Shown: positions 41,631 to 54,482, counted from the stretch's first letter. The stretch is 64,000 nucleotides of DNA from Verpa conica (GCA_033030425.1 JAUFSD010000004.1:992001-1056000); one strand, 5' to 3'. The notes: generated by a model from the sequence alone, not told the origin. Made by a program: numbers and translations.

Positions 41631-44600
41631 ATGCATCCTACTTTCTTACAGTGTGAACGTCCCTTCTGGAGGGGGGATGACTTTACGTTATGTATACGGA
41701 GAGAGTAAGTTCAGAGGAAGATACATTACTTGAACAATGATATTAGTATGATGTAACTAACGAATGCCCTATTAACAACAGTCTTATTCAAGTCCTCCTA
41801 CCATCCATCGTCGTCTGTCTGTCAGCTTTATGGTTCACTGTATCACTTGCACATCGCTTTATTTATAGGGGGCATTCCAGAAAGTACCGACAGCTCCCAA
41901 CTCACCAGAACGCGTCTAGGGTAACTCTAGACGATAATAGTAGCGAGTCAACGGGGAATGACGATGACGAATTCGCGGAGCATTTGAGCTTGAGGCATAC
42001 GATAAGCCATGGTACATTTACAGAAGCGAAAGTCCTGGCACCGAGAGGGGAAGTTATTCTGGTCGCATGCGAGGTGCTCGGGATCTTTGGGATCCTGGGA
42101 ATCTTTATTGCCAGTATTGTAATAGGACACGGGGATATTGGGAACTATGCAAGAATACCGCTCGTATCGGGAGTTCTATGCTGGGTGAGTTTAGAAAGAG
42201 TAAGAATTTTAAAAGGACAGGGCTTACGGGAATTAGGGCTACGTACTTGTACTTGCAGGTATAAGACTCCGGTTCTCGGTATCTGGGGCTTGTAATTTGC
42301 CATCATTATGGGACCATACTGCGCTTCTCTATATGTTCAACTTTATCTTCTCCACAGTTCCACTCCGAACTGCGTTAATTCAGCCGGAGATTGGTGTTCC
42401 TGAGGCCCTGAGTATAACTCAATTCGCATTAGTGACTTTGCTTTGCATGATTGCCCTTTCTAGTAGGAGGGGCAACAAACCAATTGAGCTAAAGGTTATT
42501 GATGGCCTTGAACCTTCACAGGAGCCTCTTGCTTCTCTTTTTTCACTAGCTACTTTTAGCTGGGTTGATGGAATTGTATGGAAGGGGTACTGGAAACCAT
42601 TTGAGCTTGAAGATGTTTGGAATCTGAGGGAAGATGACATTGCATACTCAGTATTGAGTACATTTAGACAAACCAGGTATGTCGACTTTCTTCTTTTTCT
42701 CCTTCTTTAGCACAGATTGGATATGGAAATATGCTGACAAAAGGCTAGGAAAGCGACTACTCTGGCATTTACTCTGGTACGACATTTCAAGCGCGATCTT
42801 GCCATCCAGTCTGCATGGGCGGTATTCGCTTCTGCGTTTACTTTTGCACCTACCCTGCTCCTACGTGTGATTCTACAGTATATCCAATCACCCGAAGATA
42901 CGCCAAAGAACGTTGCGTGGCTTTTCGTTGTCCTGCTCTTTGTTTCTGCCTCTATCTCCGCTGTTGGAAATGGCCAGGCTCTATTGATCGGTCGTAGGAT
43001 CTGTATTCGTCTAAGAGCAGTGATTATCGGCGAGGTTTACGCAAAAGCTCTCCGAAGGAGAGCTGCTGCAGGGGCTGATAAGGAATTGGGGAGGAAAGAG
43101 AAGAAAAAGACCGGTGGGAAGAACCTTGCAGAGGTTAACAGCAAGGTTGACGAAGGTGAAGATAATGGCGAGCAGGCTAATGTTGGCGCTATCATCAACT
43201 TGATGGCAGTTGATTCTTTCAAGGTTGCAGAAGTTTGCGCCTATCTGCATTTCCTGGTACGTCATCTCCGAACCATGCGAGTGATAGATGGATTAACATT
43301 TATAGATTGCTGCTGTCCCAGTACAGGTCATTATTGCTGTGACTTTACTTTATCAGATTCTTGGATGGAGTTCGATTGCTGGAATTGGTGTCATGATTCT
43401 ATTGCTTCCCATCAACTACTATATCTCTAGTCAATTTAGCAAGATACAACAGGCGATTATGGCAACTACGGATAAGCGAATTCACACTACGAACGAAGTG
43501 CTACAGAACATCAGGATCATCAAATTCTTTGCTTGGGAAGAGCGCTTCGGACAAGTTGTGAATGAGTCACGAACTGCGGAGCTAAAGAACTTGAGGAGGC
43601 GTTATATCCTTTGGGCCCTAGCTGCAACTTCATGGTACGGATCTCCAATTATCATCACTTTCCTCAGTTTCTTCTGCTACACGGTCATCGAAGGGAAAGA
43701 TCTTAACGCACCTATCGCATTTACATCACTGTCTCTATTCAACGTGTTGCGTGTCCCATTAGATCAGCTTGCGGACATGGTCACAAATGTTCTGCAAACC
43801 AAGGTTTCAATTGATCGTGTAGAAGAATTCTTGAATGAAGAGGATACTGAGAAGTATACCCAGCTCAAGCCTGTTGAGAGCGAAGATCTAGATGCTCCAC
43901 TCCTTGGGTTTAAGAATGCCACGTTTACCTGGGGAAGCAAGAAGCAGATCAAAAACAAAGGCATAGCGTCAGCATTTCAACTACAAGACCTTGATATCAC
44001 TTTTGAGCCAGAGGCGCTTAATATTATTGCTGGCCCTACAGGATCCGGAAAGACTTCGTTGCTTATGGCTTTGCTAGGAGAAATGACACACATTAAAGGG
44101 ACTGTCCATTTACCTGGTACACATAGTAGAGAGGATCTGGCGCCCGATGCAGAAACTGGATTAACTGAATCTGTGGCTTATTGCGCCCAGCAAGCGTATG
44201 TTTCACCTTAATTTGTGTTTTTATTATTATTGAGGATTAAAATGACTTATAATGGGATAGATGGTTGGTGAATGACACGATCAAGAATAACATTCTCTTT
44301 GCAAGCCCATATGACGAGGAAAGATACCATGCAGTTCTTATTGCATGCTCTTTGGAGCGTGACCTTCAGATCTTGGATAGTGGTGATGAAACTGAAGTTG
44401 GAGAAAAGGGTATCACTCTCTCTGGGGGCCAGAAGCAAAGGATTTCACTTGCGAGAGCTTTATATTCGAACTCTAAACATCTCTTACTCGATGATTGCTT
44501 GAGTGCCGTCGACTCTCACACCGCAAAATGGATTTATGACCAGTGTATCCTGGGCCCCTTGATGTATGCTAGAACCTGCATTTTGGTCACCCATAATGTT

Positions 44601-47078
44601 GCACTTTGTGTTCCACTGGCAAGGCATGTTGTCGTTCTTGAAAATGGACGGGTTCAGATGCAGGGTGATCCGGAGGTAGTGGTTGCTTCTGGGGCACTTG
44701 GAAATGATGAGTTGCTGAAGTCGGGTATTAAATCAAGGCCAGTTTCAAGAATGCCATCAAGAGTACCGTCTTATATCGGCACACCAATGAATGGAAGTAT
44801 AAACGGAGATGGAATTTCTAAATCAAAAGCCCTCAATGGATCCACGGACTTAGCTGGGAAAAACAAGAAATCTGGAGAGGAGACAAAACTAGAAGGTAGC
44901 GTTGACTGGAAAGTTTATCGGCTGTATCTGTCTGAAATGGGGCCGTGGTGGTATTGGGTTATTGTACTATCGGTTTTTGGAGCACAACAGATGGGTACTG
45001 TGGCTACTTCAATCTGGATCCGCCAATGGGCGCTGCAGTATGAACCTGAGGTGAAAGGAGTTTTTACTACCTCTGATGTTCACAGTACGCTTTCATCCTC
45101 ATCTGGCTATTCTGGGAGCTGTTTTGCGTCTGGGAGTTGTTCTTGGGCCTTCCTGACAACGGCCCGCTCTGATACCATTGGCATTTCAAAAAGTGGCAAC
45201 AAGGTCGATATATGGTATTACCTTGGGGGTTATCTACTCATCGGTCTTGTGTATACCAGTATGTCTTTCTTTAGAGAGGCGATTGTCTTTTATGGTTCCT
45301 TGAGAGCGTCGAAGCGGATTCACGAGCAGCTTTTGCATCACCTTATGCGTGCAAAATTTAGGTTCTTTGATTCGACTCCACTGGGGAGAATTATCAATAG
45401 GTTTTCAAAGGATATTGAAGCTATTGATCAGGAGGTTGCGCCTGTTGCTTTGGTGAGTTTTGATGGAGTTAAAAACATAGTTTTCGAGCCAGTGGTGACT
45501 GACTATTCTAGGGCATGATGAATTCTCTGGGCTGTGTGGTTGCTATTGTTATTTTGATCTCGATCATCACGCCTGGTTTTCTTAGTGCAGGTATCATCAT
45601 CAGCATACTGTACTGGTTAATTGGAGTATTCTATCTACGGGCATCAAGAGACTTAAAGCGCCTGGAATCAATTCAGCGCAGTCCTCTGTACCAACATTTC
45701 GGTGAAACGCTGACGGGCGTTTCTACTATACGAGCCTATGGTGACGAGAGACGATTTGTGAGGGATAATCTCAAGAAGATCGATGCGCATAACAGGCCTT
45801 TCTTCTTCCTCTGGGCTTGTAACCGTTGGCTTGGGCTCAGAGTCGATATTGCAGGTGCTCTAGTTTCATTCTTTGCTGGTGTGTTTGTGGTGTCTAGTGT
45901 GGGCAAGATCGATGCTGGGTTGGCGGGTCTCTCATTGACATACGCTATCACTTTCACGGACAATGTTTTGTGGGTGGTGAGGCTTTACGCCATGAATGAG
46001 CAGAACATGAACTCGTGAGTACTAATCCGAAATCCCTAGGTTCTTGGTGGTTCTAACTGTTTTTTTGTAGGGTTGAGCGAATTAGGGAATATCTAGAAGT
46101 TGAACAAGAGGCTGCTGAGATTATTCCTGAAAATAGACCTTCTGTCGATTGGCCAGAAAGTGGCGCTGTTACTTTTACTGATTACTCTACTCGTTACCGT
46201 TCCGACCTAGACCAAGTACTTAAGAACATTAGCTTCGAAATTAAGCCATTTGAAAAGGTTGGTATAGTTGGCAGAACTGGTGCCGGCAAGAGTTCTCTTG
46301 CACTTGCACTCTTCAGAAGCTTGGAGGCCGAAACAGGAAAGATTATCATTGATGGTGTGGATATCAGCAGGATTGGACTCCGAGATCTTCGCCAATCGAT
46401 TACTATGGTGCCACAGGATCCGACACTGTTTACGGGGACTATTCGAAGCAATCTTGACCCATTTGGGGTTTACACCGATAGCGAGATCTTTGGGGCGCTG
46501 AAGAGGGTACAGTTGATTAATGAAGAGCCTGAGGTTGCGGCGCCAGTTTCTGGGGATGATGCTGCAGTCAACAAGAATATCTTTTTAGATCTTCAAAGCC
46601 CGGTTGCGGAATCCGGTAACAATCTTTCACAGGGACAGAAGTAAGGCTCTTGGGCGGTTTATACCTCTAAATTCGTGATACTAACATTTTAACTAGGCAG
46701 CTATTGTGTCTTGCAAGAGCCCTATTGAAGGAGCCTAAAGTACTTCTCATGGATGAGGCGACTGCCTCGATTGATTATACTACAGACACAAAGATCCAAG
46801 CTACTATCCGTGAGCTTAAGAGTACGACTATCACTATCGCGCACCGCCTTAATTCTATCATTTACTATGATAAAGTACTAGTGCTAGACCATGGAAGGGT
46901 CTGCGAGTACGATCACCCACACAATCTCCTAAAAAATCGAGACAGTATCTTCAGAGAAATGTGCGAATCAAGTGGTGAGCTAGCACAGTTAGAAGATATG
47001 GCAAAGAGGGCGTATATGGGCACAGGAACACTCGTGGAGACTGTTGAGGGTGAGGGTGAGGCAGAAACAACTTCGTAA
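41631..47078 (+). CDS. ABC transporter, ABCC (MRP/Ycf1/Yor1) type, full length
   Basis: Membrane exporter of the ABCC subfamily; substrate unknown (drug, conjugate or metabolite efflux, plasma or vacuolar membrane). Nine exons: 41631-41704, 41782-42184, 42237-42676, 42749-43256, 43327-44195, 44261-45452, 45512-46014, 46071-46640 and 46697-47078. All junctions are in frame, giving 1646 residues. The N-terminal domain starts [20 protein letters not shown] and carries a TMD0-like hydrophobic set. TMD1 includes [23 protein letters not shown]1 has Walker [10 protein letters not shown] (about residue 711), signature [15 protein letters not shown] and Walker [12 protein letters not shown], with Asp in place of the catalytic Glu as usual in ABCC. 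TMD2 follows, then NBD2 with GRTGAGKSS (about 1396), LSQGQKQ and [11 protein letters not shown] with an intact Glu. A glutamate-rich tail ends the protein. No lesions. Confidence 0.93.
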
Positions 47079-47665
47079 TCATAGATGAAAATTTAATGTG
47101 GGAAAACAGTATGGTAAAGGTGTTGTGCTTTTGTTTAAAATAATTTTCACCTCATCTCTTGTGAGATGTGTAGTTAGTTTCTCTTGTGATCTTTTTCTGT
47201 AGAGTGTAGAGATGAGTTCTTCTAGGTTTTTGTTTTAGGTTTCTTTTCTTATGCTTGGCCTAGCAGAGTGCAGCAGAAATATTTTCGCGCATCCGAGTCA
47301 TATCTCACATAGTCAAAAATGTCTCGGGGCTAGGGCAGATGAGTCTTCTACAGAACATGCGTTAAATCGCTATTAGCCTCAACTACCTTGGGGAAGATAA
47401 AAGGAGAGATGAGCACACTGGGAAAGTAGTAGTCTTGGCATCTCCTTGCGCATCTCTAGTTTGCCGCCCCACCCCGCACACAGGGCCACAAGAATTGGTA
47501 TCATCACTTCTCTCCTCTCACTCCAACAACCAGCCCACACCAAAATAAACATTATTCCCTGAAACACCAATAGTTTCCTCTTTTCTAAGAACAGGATATT
47601 TTTTTCGCATTTCCTTGCTCTTGATATACTTTCTAGACAAACAAAATTTGCAACTTACCGCAGTA
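47079..47665. other. Spacer between the ABC transporter and TIF6
   Basis: 587 bp holding the 3' region of the transporter gene and the promoter of TIF6. Pyrimidine-rich near 47470-47540. Nothing further recognised. Confidence 0.4.
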
Positions 47666-48863
47666 ATGGCCGTTAGAGCTCAGGTTAGGAATTTTCTATT
47701 GATATGCCACTGGGCACCTTTTTCCCTCTTAGCTGGGTCTTTGGGCTTTTGGTGAGCGAAAGTGCTGACTTGGAATTGCGGCCGGGTTTAGTTTGAGAAT
47801 TCAAATGAGTACTACCCCATCTTACTCGCCAGTTACTATATTGGGTCGAACGGTGTTGCTGATGATTAACTGTAGAGTTGGTGTTTTCGCGACGCTTACA
47901 AATTCTTATGCGCTCGTTGCCACGGGAGGATCAATGAACTTCTACAGGTTTAAGCCAATCCAATTTTTCAGAGGATAAGGGCAAGGGGAATATGAGAAGG
48001 AGCTGACCTGTGGCTCGTTTAGTGTGTTCGAGGCTGAGTTGGCGGACGTCATTCCTATATGCCATACCACCATCGCTGGAACCAGAATTGTTGGAAGACT
48101 GACTGCTGGGTATGGGCTTCACAATTTTTCTTACGCTGCTGATTTTTCCTGGCTGGCTAGCTTCAAGAAGGAGTAGTATGACTCTGAGGATTACGGCTAA
48201 TCTACCCTCCACCCTTCCCAGAAACCGAAAAGGCCTCTTAGTTCCAACTTCAACAACCGATCAGGAGCTACAGCATCTCAGGAATTCAATTCCAGACACT
48301 GTCAAGATTCAACGTATCGAAGAACGGTTATCAGCGCTTGGAAATGTTATCTGCTGTAACGATCACGTAGCATTGGTTCACCCCGATATTGAGCGTGAAA
48401 CGGAGGAGATCATCGCAGATATCTTGGGTGTTGAGGTTTTCAGACAGACTATCTCTGGTATATCCTCACCCTTTCTTTCCTCCTTTATATAGCCTGCGTG
48501 TTTTCCACCTTCTAATATGTTACACACTACAACCATTAACGTACCTCTATAGAAAATGTTCTTGTCGGCTCGTACTGTTCTCTCTCAAACCAAGGTGGTA
48601 TAGTCCACCCGAAGACCTCAATAGAGGACCAAGACGAGCTCTCGTCACTCTTGCAAGTTCCCCTCGTCGCCGGCAGTGTTAACCGCGGTTCTCCCGTCGT
48701 TGGTGCCGGAATGGTTGTCAATGATTGGATGGCCGTTACTGGACTCGATACCACTGCGACAGAGTTGTCAGTTGTGGAGAGTGTCTTTAAACTTGGCGAG
48801 GGTATGGGTCCTGGGAATGTACAGGGTTCGTTGAGGGATACGATGGTCGAGACCTTTTATTAG
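47666..48863 (+). CDS. TIF6: Eukaryotic translation initiation factor 6
   Basis: Ribosome anti-association factor that binds 60S subunits and is needed for 60S biogenesis in nucleolus and cytoplasm. Six exons: 47666-47683 (18 nt), 47792-47808 (17 nt), 47876-47947, 48023-48109, 48222-48457 and 48553-48863, giving 246 residues, the standard length. Reads [152 protein letters not shown] and the end DTMVETFY. The five-fold pentein repeat pattern is complete. Two tiny exons at the start are notable. No lesions. Confidence 0.97.
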
Positions 48864-49494
48864 AGGGTAGAAAATGTGCGACCCCTCCTTATGGCTGGTG
48901 TTTTTTTCTCAAGCTAGATACTAACAACTACGTTTTAGTACCGGCGATTTTCCTTCTTTTCTTGTAAAGATTCTTTCCTATATCCTTGACTAGGCTAGTA
49001 ATTTAACAGCCAAAAGAGATACAAAACAGGAGAAATTGTATAATCGCGCGCTGGGGCATTTATTACAATAATTTGCCTACTAATCTAAGTAATGTAAGTT
49101 AGGCTAGTGGGATAATTAAAAACAATAATATGCTTTCACTCCTCCCTCTTCGCACACTTCCCGTATGATAAATAAACCCTTTTGAGAGGTAGTTTTAAAT
49201 ATAGAAAAACTAGAGCTGGATAAAGAAGTTGTATCAAAATTGAAATCTGACTAGGTGTCCCTAATATGGACTTAACACCAAATATCATACTTCATTTGGG
49301 TTTAAGTGAGTGAGAGGTTGTGATGCTAGTTCATCTAATGAACTCCTAACCAAAGTCTTCATTAGATTGTAATCCTAAGGAGAGTAGAGTAATCTAGGCT
49401 AGTGGTCCTATATAGGCTCGGAGGCCAATAAGGAAGCTTATCCTAGCAGTGCTCCAGAAAGTGTACTGGTCGCTTGTGATTTCGGTTGCTCAGT

Positions 49495-50299
49495 GCTATC
49501 CCATGGTCTGTAACAACGCGATTTCGCACCATGAGTGGTGCAAAATTCGAACAAAATTAGTACCACAACCAGCCACCCAACAGGGACCCCCCTCTACCCC
49601 CCCTACCTCCATAGTAGTATATTCTTTGTGCATATGGGTACTTCCTGATTTTTTCCCTGATTTTTTCCGATTTTTTTCAGTTATAATATCTATCCATGAA
49701 GTTAGGTTAAAAATAGCAATCTACCATAAACAACCCATCTACAAGAAAGACAACCACTACCTCGAATTTTATTCAATTATGCCCCATAAGGGCTTATTTT
49801 AATCTCCATCTAGTGCCCTATTCTTTCCAATTCTTGGCGCCCTTTAAAAAGGCCACTAAACTAAGCATTATAATTCTTAGTCTATCAACAAACTCTATAA
49901 CAAAGATTAAAATAAATCTATGATAGTTCAGATTGGGGTACTGGGCTTTTACACAGAGAAGCTTAATACTCATAGTAAGATACTCCTAGAAGCTTAGATT
50001 TTTTCCCTAGCTCCTGATATTGCTGTATCAAAAAAACTACACAAAAAGAGCTTTTTGGTGTGCTATGACTAAATATACACATGGTGAATATCTGGGAACG
50101 CAAATATCCTCAATTCCCTTAACTATAAATAATGAATGATCCATGAATACCTAATATATATTATAAATAAAGTCTATAACTAAATTCTATGGGTCTTTTT
50201 GTTATTTTAAGAATTTCCTTATATGTTTAAATTAAATTTACATTGGCCTAAAAATTCGCACCACAGGTGGTGCGAGCCGGTTACAGACCATGGGATAGC
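49495..50299. repeat. Foldback/MITE-like element with 20-bp perfect terminal repeats
   Basis: GCTATCCCATGGTCTGTAAC at 49495-49514 is exactly repeated inverted at 50280-50299. Complementarity extends inward with interruptions through a small palindrome in each arm (CGCACCA...TGGTGC). The 805-bp AT-rich interior has no recognisable transposase. TA lies next to both ends (GC-TA/TA-GC), so a TA duplication is possible. Confidence 0.65.
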
Positions 50300-50328
50300 T
50301 TTTATCTACAACTGTATCATAGAGTCAG

Positions 50329-50751
50329 TGTAAAAGTATACAAGCCCTTGCTCTAGTAGGGACAGCAGGTGATGTCTAAAGAACTGGGACACTATAGACA
50401 CATGGACTAGGAGACTGGAAAGACTGGGACTAGAGTAGGTACTTGGTATTGAATGCAAGTTGAAGGATAGAGAGCTAAGACTAAAAACTAAGAAAATGGC
50501 TCGATACTTATAGTATGGCCGAAACATGAAAGGGAAGGGGCTGACACGCTACGCGTGTCAGACTACATGAAACAGGAACATGATACGTGATATGAAACTA
50601 GGGAGATCCTGATGACGTGGCAAGCCACGTCATCTCATACATGAAACATAAATGAGACTAGACATGAAACTGATATGAAACGGCAAGGCTAACTGGTGGT
50701 TGAGTGACAATTTGTGACCGAGTGAGAACTGATGATTTGTCGTTCTTGACA
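50329..50751 (-). mobile_element. Short LTR, copy related to 54483-54841
   Basis: Starts TGTAAAAGTATAC and ends GTTCTTGACA, the same termini as the LTR at 54483-54841 (TGTAAAAACTG...GTTCTTGACA), with many ATGAAAC words inside. In reverse orientation the ends are TGTCAAGAAC...TTTTACA. Flanking 5-mers do not match, so no target duplication is seen. Two strong palindromes lie inside (50542-50560 and 50611-50634). Confidence 0.6.
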
Positions 50752-51189
50752 GTTAATTATTTGGATCTCCGATTATATTGTATTTTCTCTTTGATTTTTA
50801 GTTTGCTACTTGCTAAGATAAATTATTTGACGAAATAAAGCGCTGATGGCAGTTTATAGCTCATAGATCAAATCACTCACAAATATTTTACCGGGATTCT
50901 CTTACTAAAATGAATGAATCAATTAATGATAAATACATATTTCTTTACCAAATATTTCTTATTACACCCCCCCTCTTTCATTAATATTTCCTGCTACTTG
51001 CTCTTCACCGAGTGCAGTAGTGTCTTTTATCTCTTCATAATCTTTCGTCTTGGGCAAGGGTTTTAGACTTCCAGTGCTAGTCCTGAAGTGCTCAGAGGCT
51101 AGGGCACAGTATTATACTATTTTAGTACAGCAAATGCAGAAGTATATGTATCCTTGAGGGGTAAGCTTAATAATAAGTAGGTATATATG

Positions 51190-51494
51190 GTGGACGGTTT
51201 GGCGCGCAACCGTAGAAATCATGACAACAGGCTTAGGACTATTGCTTATAGCAAAAATCTTAGATCTATTGCTTATGGCAAATGTTTTTAGTTTACAACC
51301 ACCTTCTGTAGCTGATTATGGAGGAGAAGAGAAACTAGATACTGAGCCTGATACATGAGATTTACTCCTCACTTGTACATCATATAAAATTCTTTGTATC
51401 CATAAACGGAAAGAAATTTATCGGAATTTTCTCTCATTTTTTTGTGTATTAACAAGTTGTTCTCATTTACCTAAAAGAGTAAATAGGGACTTTT
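51190..51494 (+). repeat. Dispersed repeat R1, copy B
   Basis: Partner of 7538-7821: GGACGGTTTGGCGCGCAACC at the start and CATTTACCTAAAAGAGTAAA near the end, collinear with a few indels. No coding capacity. Confidence 0.65.
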
Positions 51495-51840
51495 AGTGTT
51501 TGTTATAGGGGGGCTGGTCCCCCAATTAGAGCGGGGAACTGTGCCAAGAAATTGCCCCAAACCGACCAAGCCCCAAATAGGGCGCTGGTTAGATTTTACC
51601 CCGTTAGAAGTACAGTAGAGCCCTACTGGGAGTAATATCTATAGGAGATTGTTTGGAGGGTAATACATGAGATTGAACTGGACTATCGCAGGCAGCTTCG
51701 GAGATATCGGAGCAACATATAGAGTAGTGTTCATTACGGAGGATTCGGCCCCCCAAACTCTTCGAGAAACCGCGCCAAGAAACCACCCCAAACCGCCCCA
51801 TTTTTCGGCCAGGTTGGGTTTGCCCTTTTATCAGCATACT
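51494..51840 (+). repeat. Two GC-rich hAT-like MITE ends (copies 3 and 4)
   Basis: TAGTGTTTGTTATAGGGGG at 51494 and TAGTGTTCATTACGGAGGA at 51725 both resemble the start of the 22137-22506 element. Each is followed by CCCCCAA.., GAA(C)CGCGCCAAGAAA and C-rich runs. Copy 4 shares AAACTCTTCGAGAAACCGCG-like sequence and a GGTTGGGTTTGCCC block with copy 1. They look like truncated or nested members. Confidence 0.5.
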
Positions 51841-53243
51841 TGAAGGTTTCCCTCTGACGCCTCTGATGCCTCTGTTTCACGGGATACAGTTGGCGGAATT
51901 CAACGATCAGGAGACGGGGTTTGCCTCAGAGACGCTCGGCTAGCTGTCAGAGCTCTTAGAAGAGCTCCGGAGGCTCCCATAGTCGTCTCCGGAAGCGTCA
52001 GGAGACGTCAGGGGACTCTATAGCAGTCTCTGGGAAGGTTTTGCTAGTCACGCTGGTAGTCACGCTGGTAGTCACGGTTTGGAGTCTTCAAAAATTTATT
52101 TATTTTACTATGTATATTTTCTAGTCTATATACAAAATACTGCTGCTTTACCCCCCCCCACCTGCTCCCCTGCTTGCCTGCCTGCTTGCCTGCTGTCGCG
52201 CTGGGAGTTGTCTGGGGGTCACGTCGAGGCGTAGGACACAAGTGGTTCGTACCGTCACGGGTAGGTTGTTTGCTTGGTGGCCCAGAGGCTTGCTGGGGGT
52301 CTTAGGGGGTCCTGCTGCTGCTGTCGCGCTGGGGATTTTAGGGGTTGCGTTGATGCGTCGGACATGTGGAGTTTGTACCTGGACGGGTAGGTTGTTCTCT
52401 TGGTGGCTCAGAAACTGCTGACGGCTGCTGGAGGCTTGCTGGAGGTCCTGGAGGGGGGTCCTAGGGGGTCCTGCTGCTGCTGTTGCGTTGGAGGTCTTCT
52501 AGGGGTCGCGTCGACGCGTCAGACAGAAGGGGTTTGTACCGTGACGGGTAGATTGTTTGCTTGGTGGCCCGGAAACTGCTGAAGGCTGCTGGAGCCTTGC
52601 TGAAGGCTGTTGGAGCCTTGCTGGAAGTCCTGGGGGGTCTTGCTGCAGCTGTCGCTCTGGGGGTCACATTGACGCGTCGAACACGGAGTGTTTGTACCAG
52701 TATGTTGATTTCTTGGTGGCTCAGAGCTGATACCAGAGGCAGGCAGGCTTTGCTGGAGGAGGTTCTCATGATTCTGAATAGATTGTTAGCTCTATAATAG
52801 ACTGCTTGTAGGTGGGGGGGGGTAGGAGGTACGGAGTTGCTGCAGGTAGGATGTTGCTGCAGGTAGGGAGTTGCTGCAGGTACGCGAGACTGTAGGGACT
52901 TAGAGAATTTTGGCGAGGGATATAGGGGTTGTGATAGGTGCAGGCCGGGTAACCATCTAGGGACTTAGCGAATTTTAGCGAGGTGCAGTGTTTTTTTTGG
53001 AAAAAATAACTCCCAAAGCTCCGATAGTTACTATCAGTGCTTTAGAGGCTGCCATCAGGGCTTTCAGGGCTCTATTAGACAAAGCTGCAGTAAAATATAC
53101 CGGGAGTTTTGGAAGACTCTACCGGATACTTCAGGAGACTCTACCAGAGTCTTTGAAGCCTCCTAGGAGACGTCAGGAGATGTCAGGAGGCTGTAGTACC
53201 TAGTATCTCTGTCAGGAGAGTAAGAATGTACCTGATGTACAAA
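51841..53243. other. Low-complexity region with minisatellite
   Basis: No gene supported. 51850-52030 has GACGCCTCTGA/CAGGAGACG words like those at 8160-8300. 52192-52760 is a four-unit minisatellite. 52835-52885 has three copies of a 21-bp GGAGTTGCTGCAGGTA-type unit. The ORFs here run along the repeats. Confidence 0.5.
52192..52760 (+). repeat. Minisatellite, four imperfect units
   Basis: Units of about 125-170 bp, each with (T)CGCGCTGG..., GGGTCACGTCGA-GCGT, TTTGTACC...ACGGGTAGGTTG and CTTGGTGGCCCAGA, followed by GCTGCTGGAGG words of variable number. Unit starts are near 52194, 52323, 52480 and 52651. GC-rich compared with its surroundings. Confidence 0.65.
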
Positions 53244-54224
53244 TTAGTAAGCCTGTATCCTGACACAGCGCTTGTCTGTCAGGATACAATTATCCATATG
53301 CCAATGTAGGTAGTAAACTACATTACCAGTTGGTGTAAAGTTATCGATTATGGGAGTTGGGTCTGGGCCTGCTTGATTAAATGTAGGGTGGAAGTCCCAT
53401 ATATAACCATGGTCTGCTAAGCAATGGAACTTGTAGCCTTTATCGATAGGCTTATTGAGCATCTTATAAGTGTCTAAAGATCTTCTATTGCAGCGAATCA
53501 TAGCCTTATCAATACTAATATTGGAGGAAGGCATTTTTAGTAACTGAAAAGTTTGGCGCAATTGATTAAGTAAAGGATCAACTTTTCCATGCCATAAGCG
53601 GCACTCAGTAGGCGTAAGCTTTGGTATATTAAGAGCTGATATATGGAGGAAGTGTTTGATCTGCTCAAATCGAGTACAGCTCATGTACTTAGTGATAAGA
53701 TACACTGGATATAAACCATCATGTTTCCAGTAATCCTCTAGTGCTGGAGCAGTAAAGAGACCCATATAAATACAGATACCAATCCATATTTTGAGATTGT
53801 CAACTGTAACTGGCTCCCAGTCTCTACCAGGAAAAATATTTATACCAAGCTTAGCTTCTGCATAGGTATTGGTATTGGTAACCATGGTCTGGAGAAGAGA
53901 GGGAGAGAAGAAGAAATTAAAGATAGAAAGAGGAGGAATGGCCTTTAAACCATGAATGAACGAAAGCAACCGATTGTATGCAGAGTGTAGTGGGTAGTAC
54001 TCTTTCATTGGTGTATAATCTGTCACTTCTGGAAGCCTAGACTCGAGAAGAAGAGGGGGTTCTGATGATTTTGGGAGCGAGTGATTTTCCATGACCAAAG
54101 CGTTGGCTCTATTTAAGAGGCTGACTCTCTTTGGTGGCTTGTAGGAAGACTTTGGGCTCATAAGAGCTTCATCTATAATGTATATAATATCTTTTGTACA
54201 GGTGCGTAGGACTCTGGCTGCCAT
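53244..54224 (-). mobile_element. PiggyBac-type transposase, C-terminally truncated
   Basis: A single 326-codon ORF for a PiggyBac (DDE_Tnp_1_7) transposase. The N-terminal low-complexity part is followed by AEAKLGINIFPGRDWEPVTV, IWIGICIYMGLFTAPALEDY, YMSCTRFEQIKHFLHI and NISIDKAMIRCNRRS. The Asp of SIDK (about residue 239) is the likely first catalytic Asp, although the family normally has SVDE. KPIDKGYKFHCLADHGYIWD follows, then HMDN near residue 308, probably the second Asp. The ORF stops shortly after, so the third Asp and the cysteine-rich C-terminal finger are missing. No CCC-type inverted ends or TTAA duplications were found. Probably dead as an enzyme. Confidence 0.82.
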
Positions 54225-54482
54225 GGTAGATGAGAATGAATGTACTTTGTTGTAAGAGAAGACTAAAAAAAGTCAAAAACTTGTATGGTTGATTACTAAT
54301 TACAGGTCAGTGGCATGGAAACATTGATTCCACGAATTTATAGAACATATATAGACGGTTAAAATAAGCCCTGATTTGAAGGAATTGAGTAAGATTTGGG
54401 AAAGTTATGATAGTTGTTGTGAAGAGGTAGTGGTTGTTGGTTGTGATGGAGGACCTCTTTGCAACCTTGTAAAAACCAATCA

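Larger units (their letters stand above)
48864..51189. other. Transposon island 2, left part
   Basis: AT-rich, gene-free sequence containing a foldback element (49495-50299) and a short LTR (50329-50751). Long AT-rich runs between them show no coding potential. An ORF at 49449-49802 runs through the foldback arm and is not considered a gene. Confidence 0.5.

Noticed and set aside
42185..42258. Frameshift in the ABC transporter after exon 2
   Set aside because: Using the nearer acceptor (GAATTAG at 42236) restores frame and gives a hydrophobic segment ([13 protein letters not shown]), so no lesion is needed.
49449..49802. 117-codon ORF at the foldback element
   Set aside because: Translates the terminal repeat and low-complexity proline/phenylalanine runs; no transposase motif.
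52192..52760. CRISPR-like array
   Set aside because: Unit size, imperfect repeats, GC-rich minisatellite character and the eukaryotic context rule it out.
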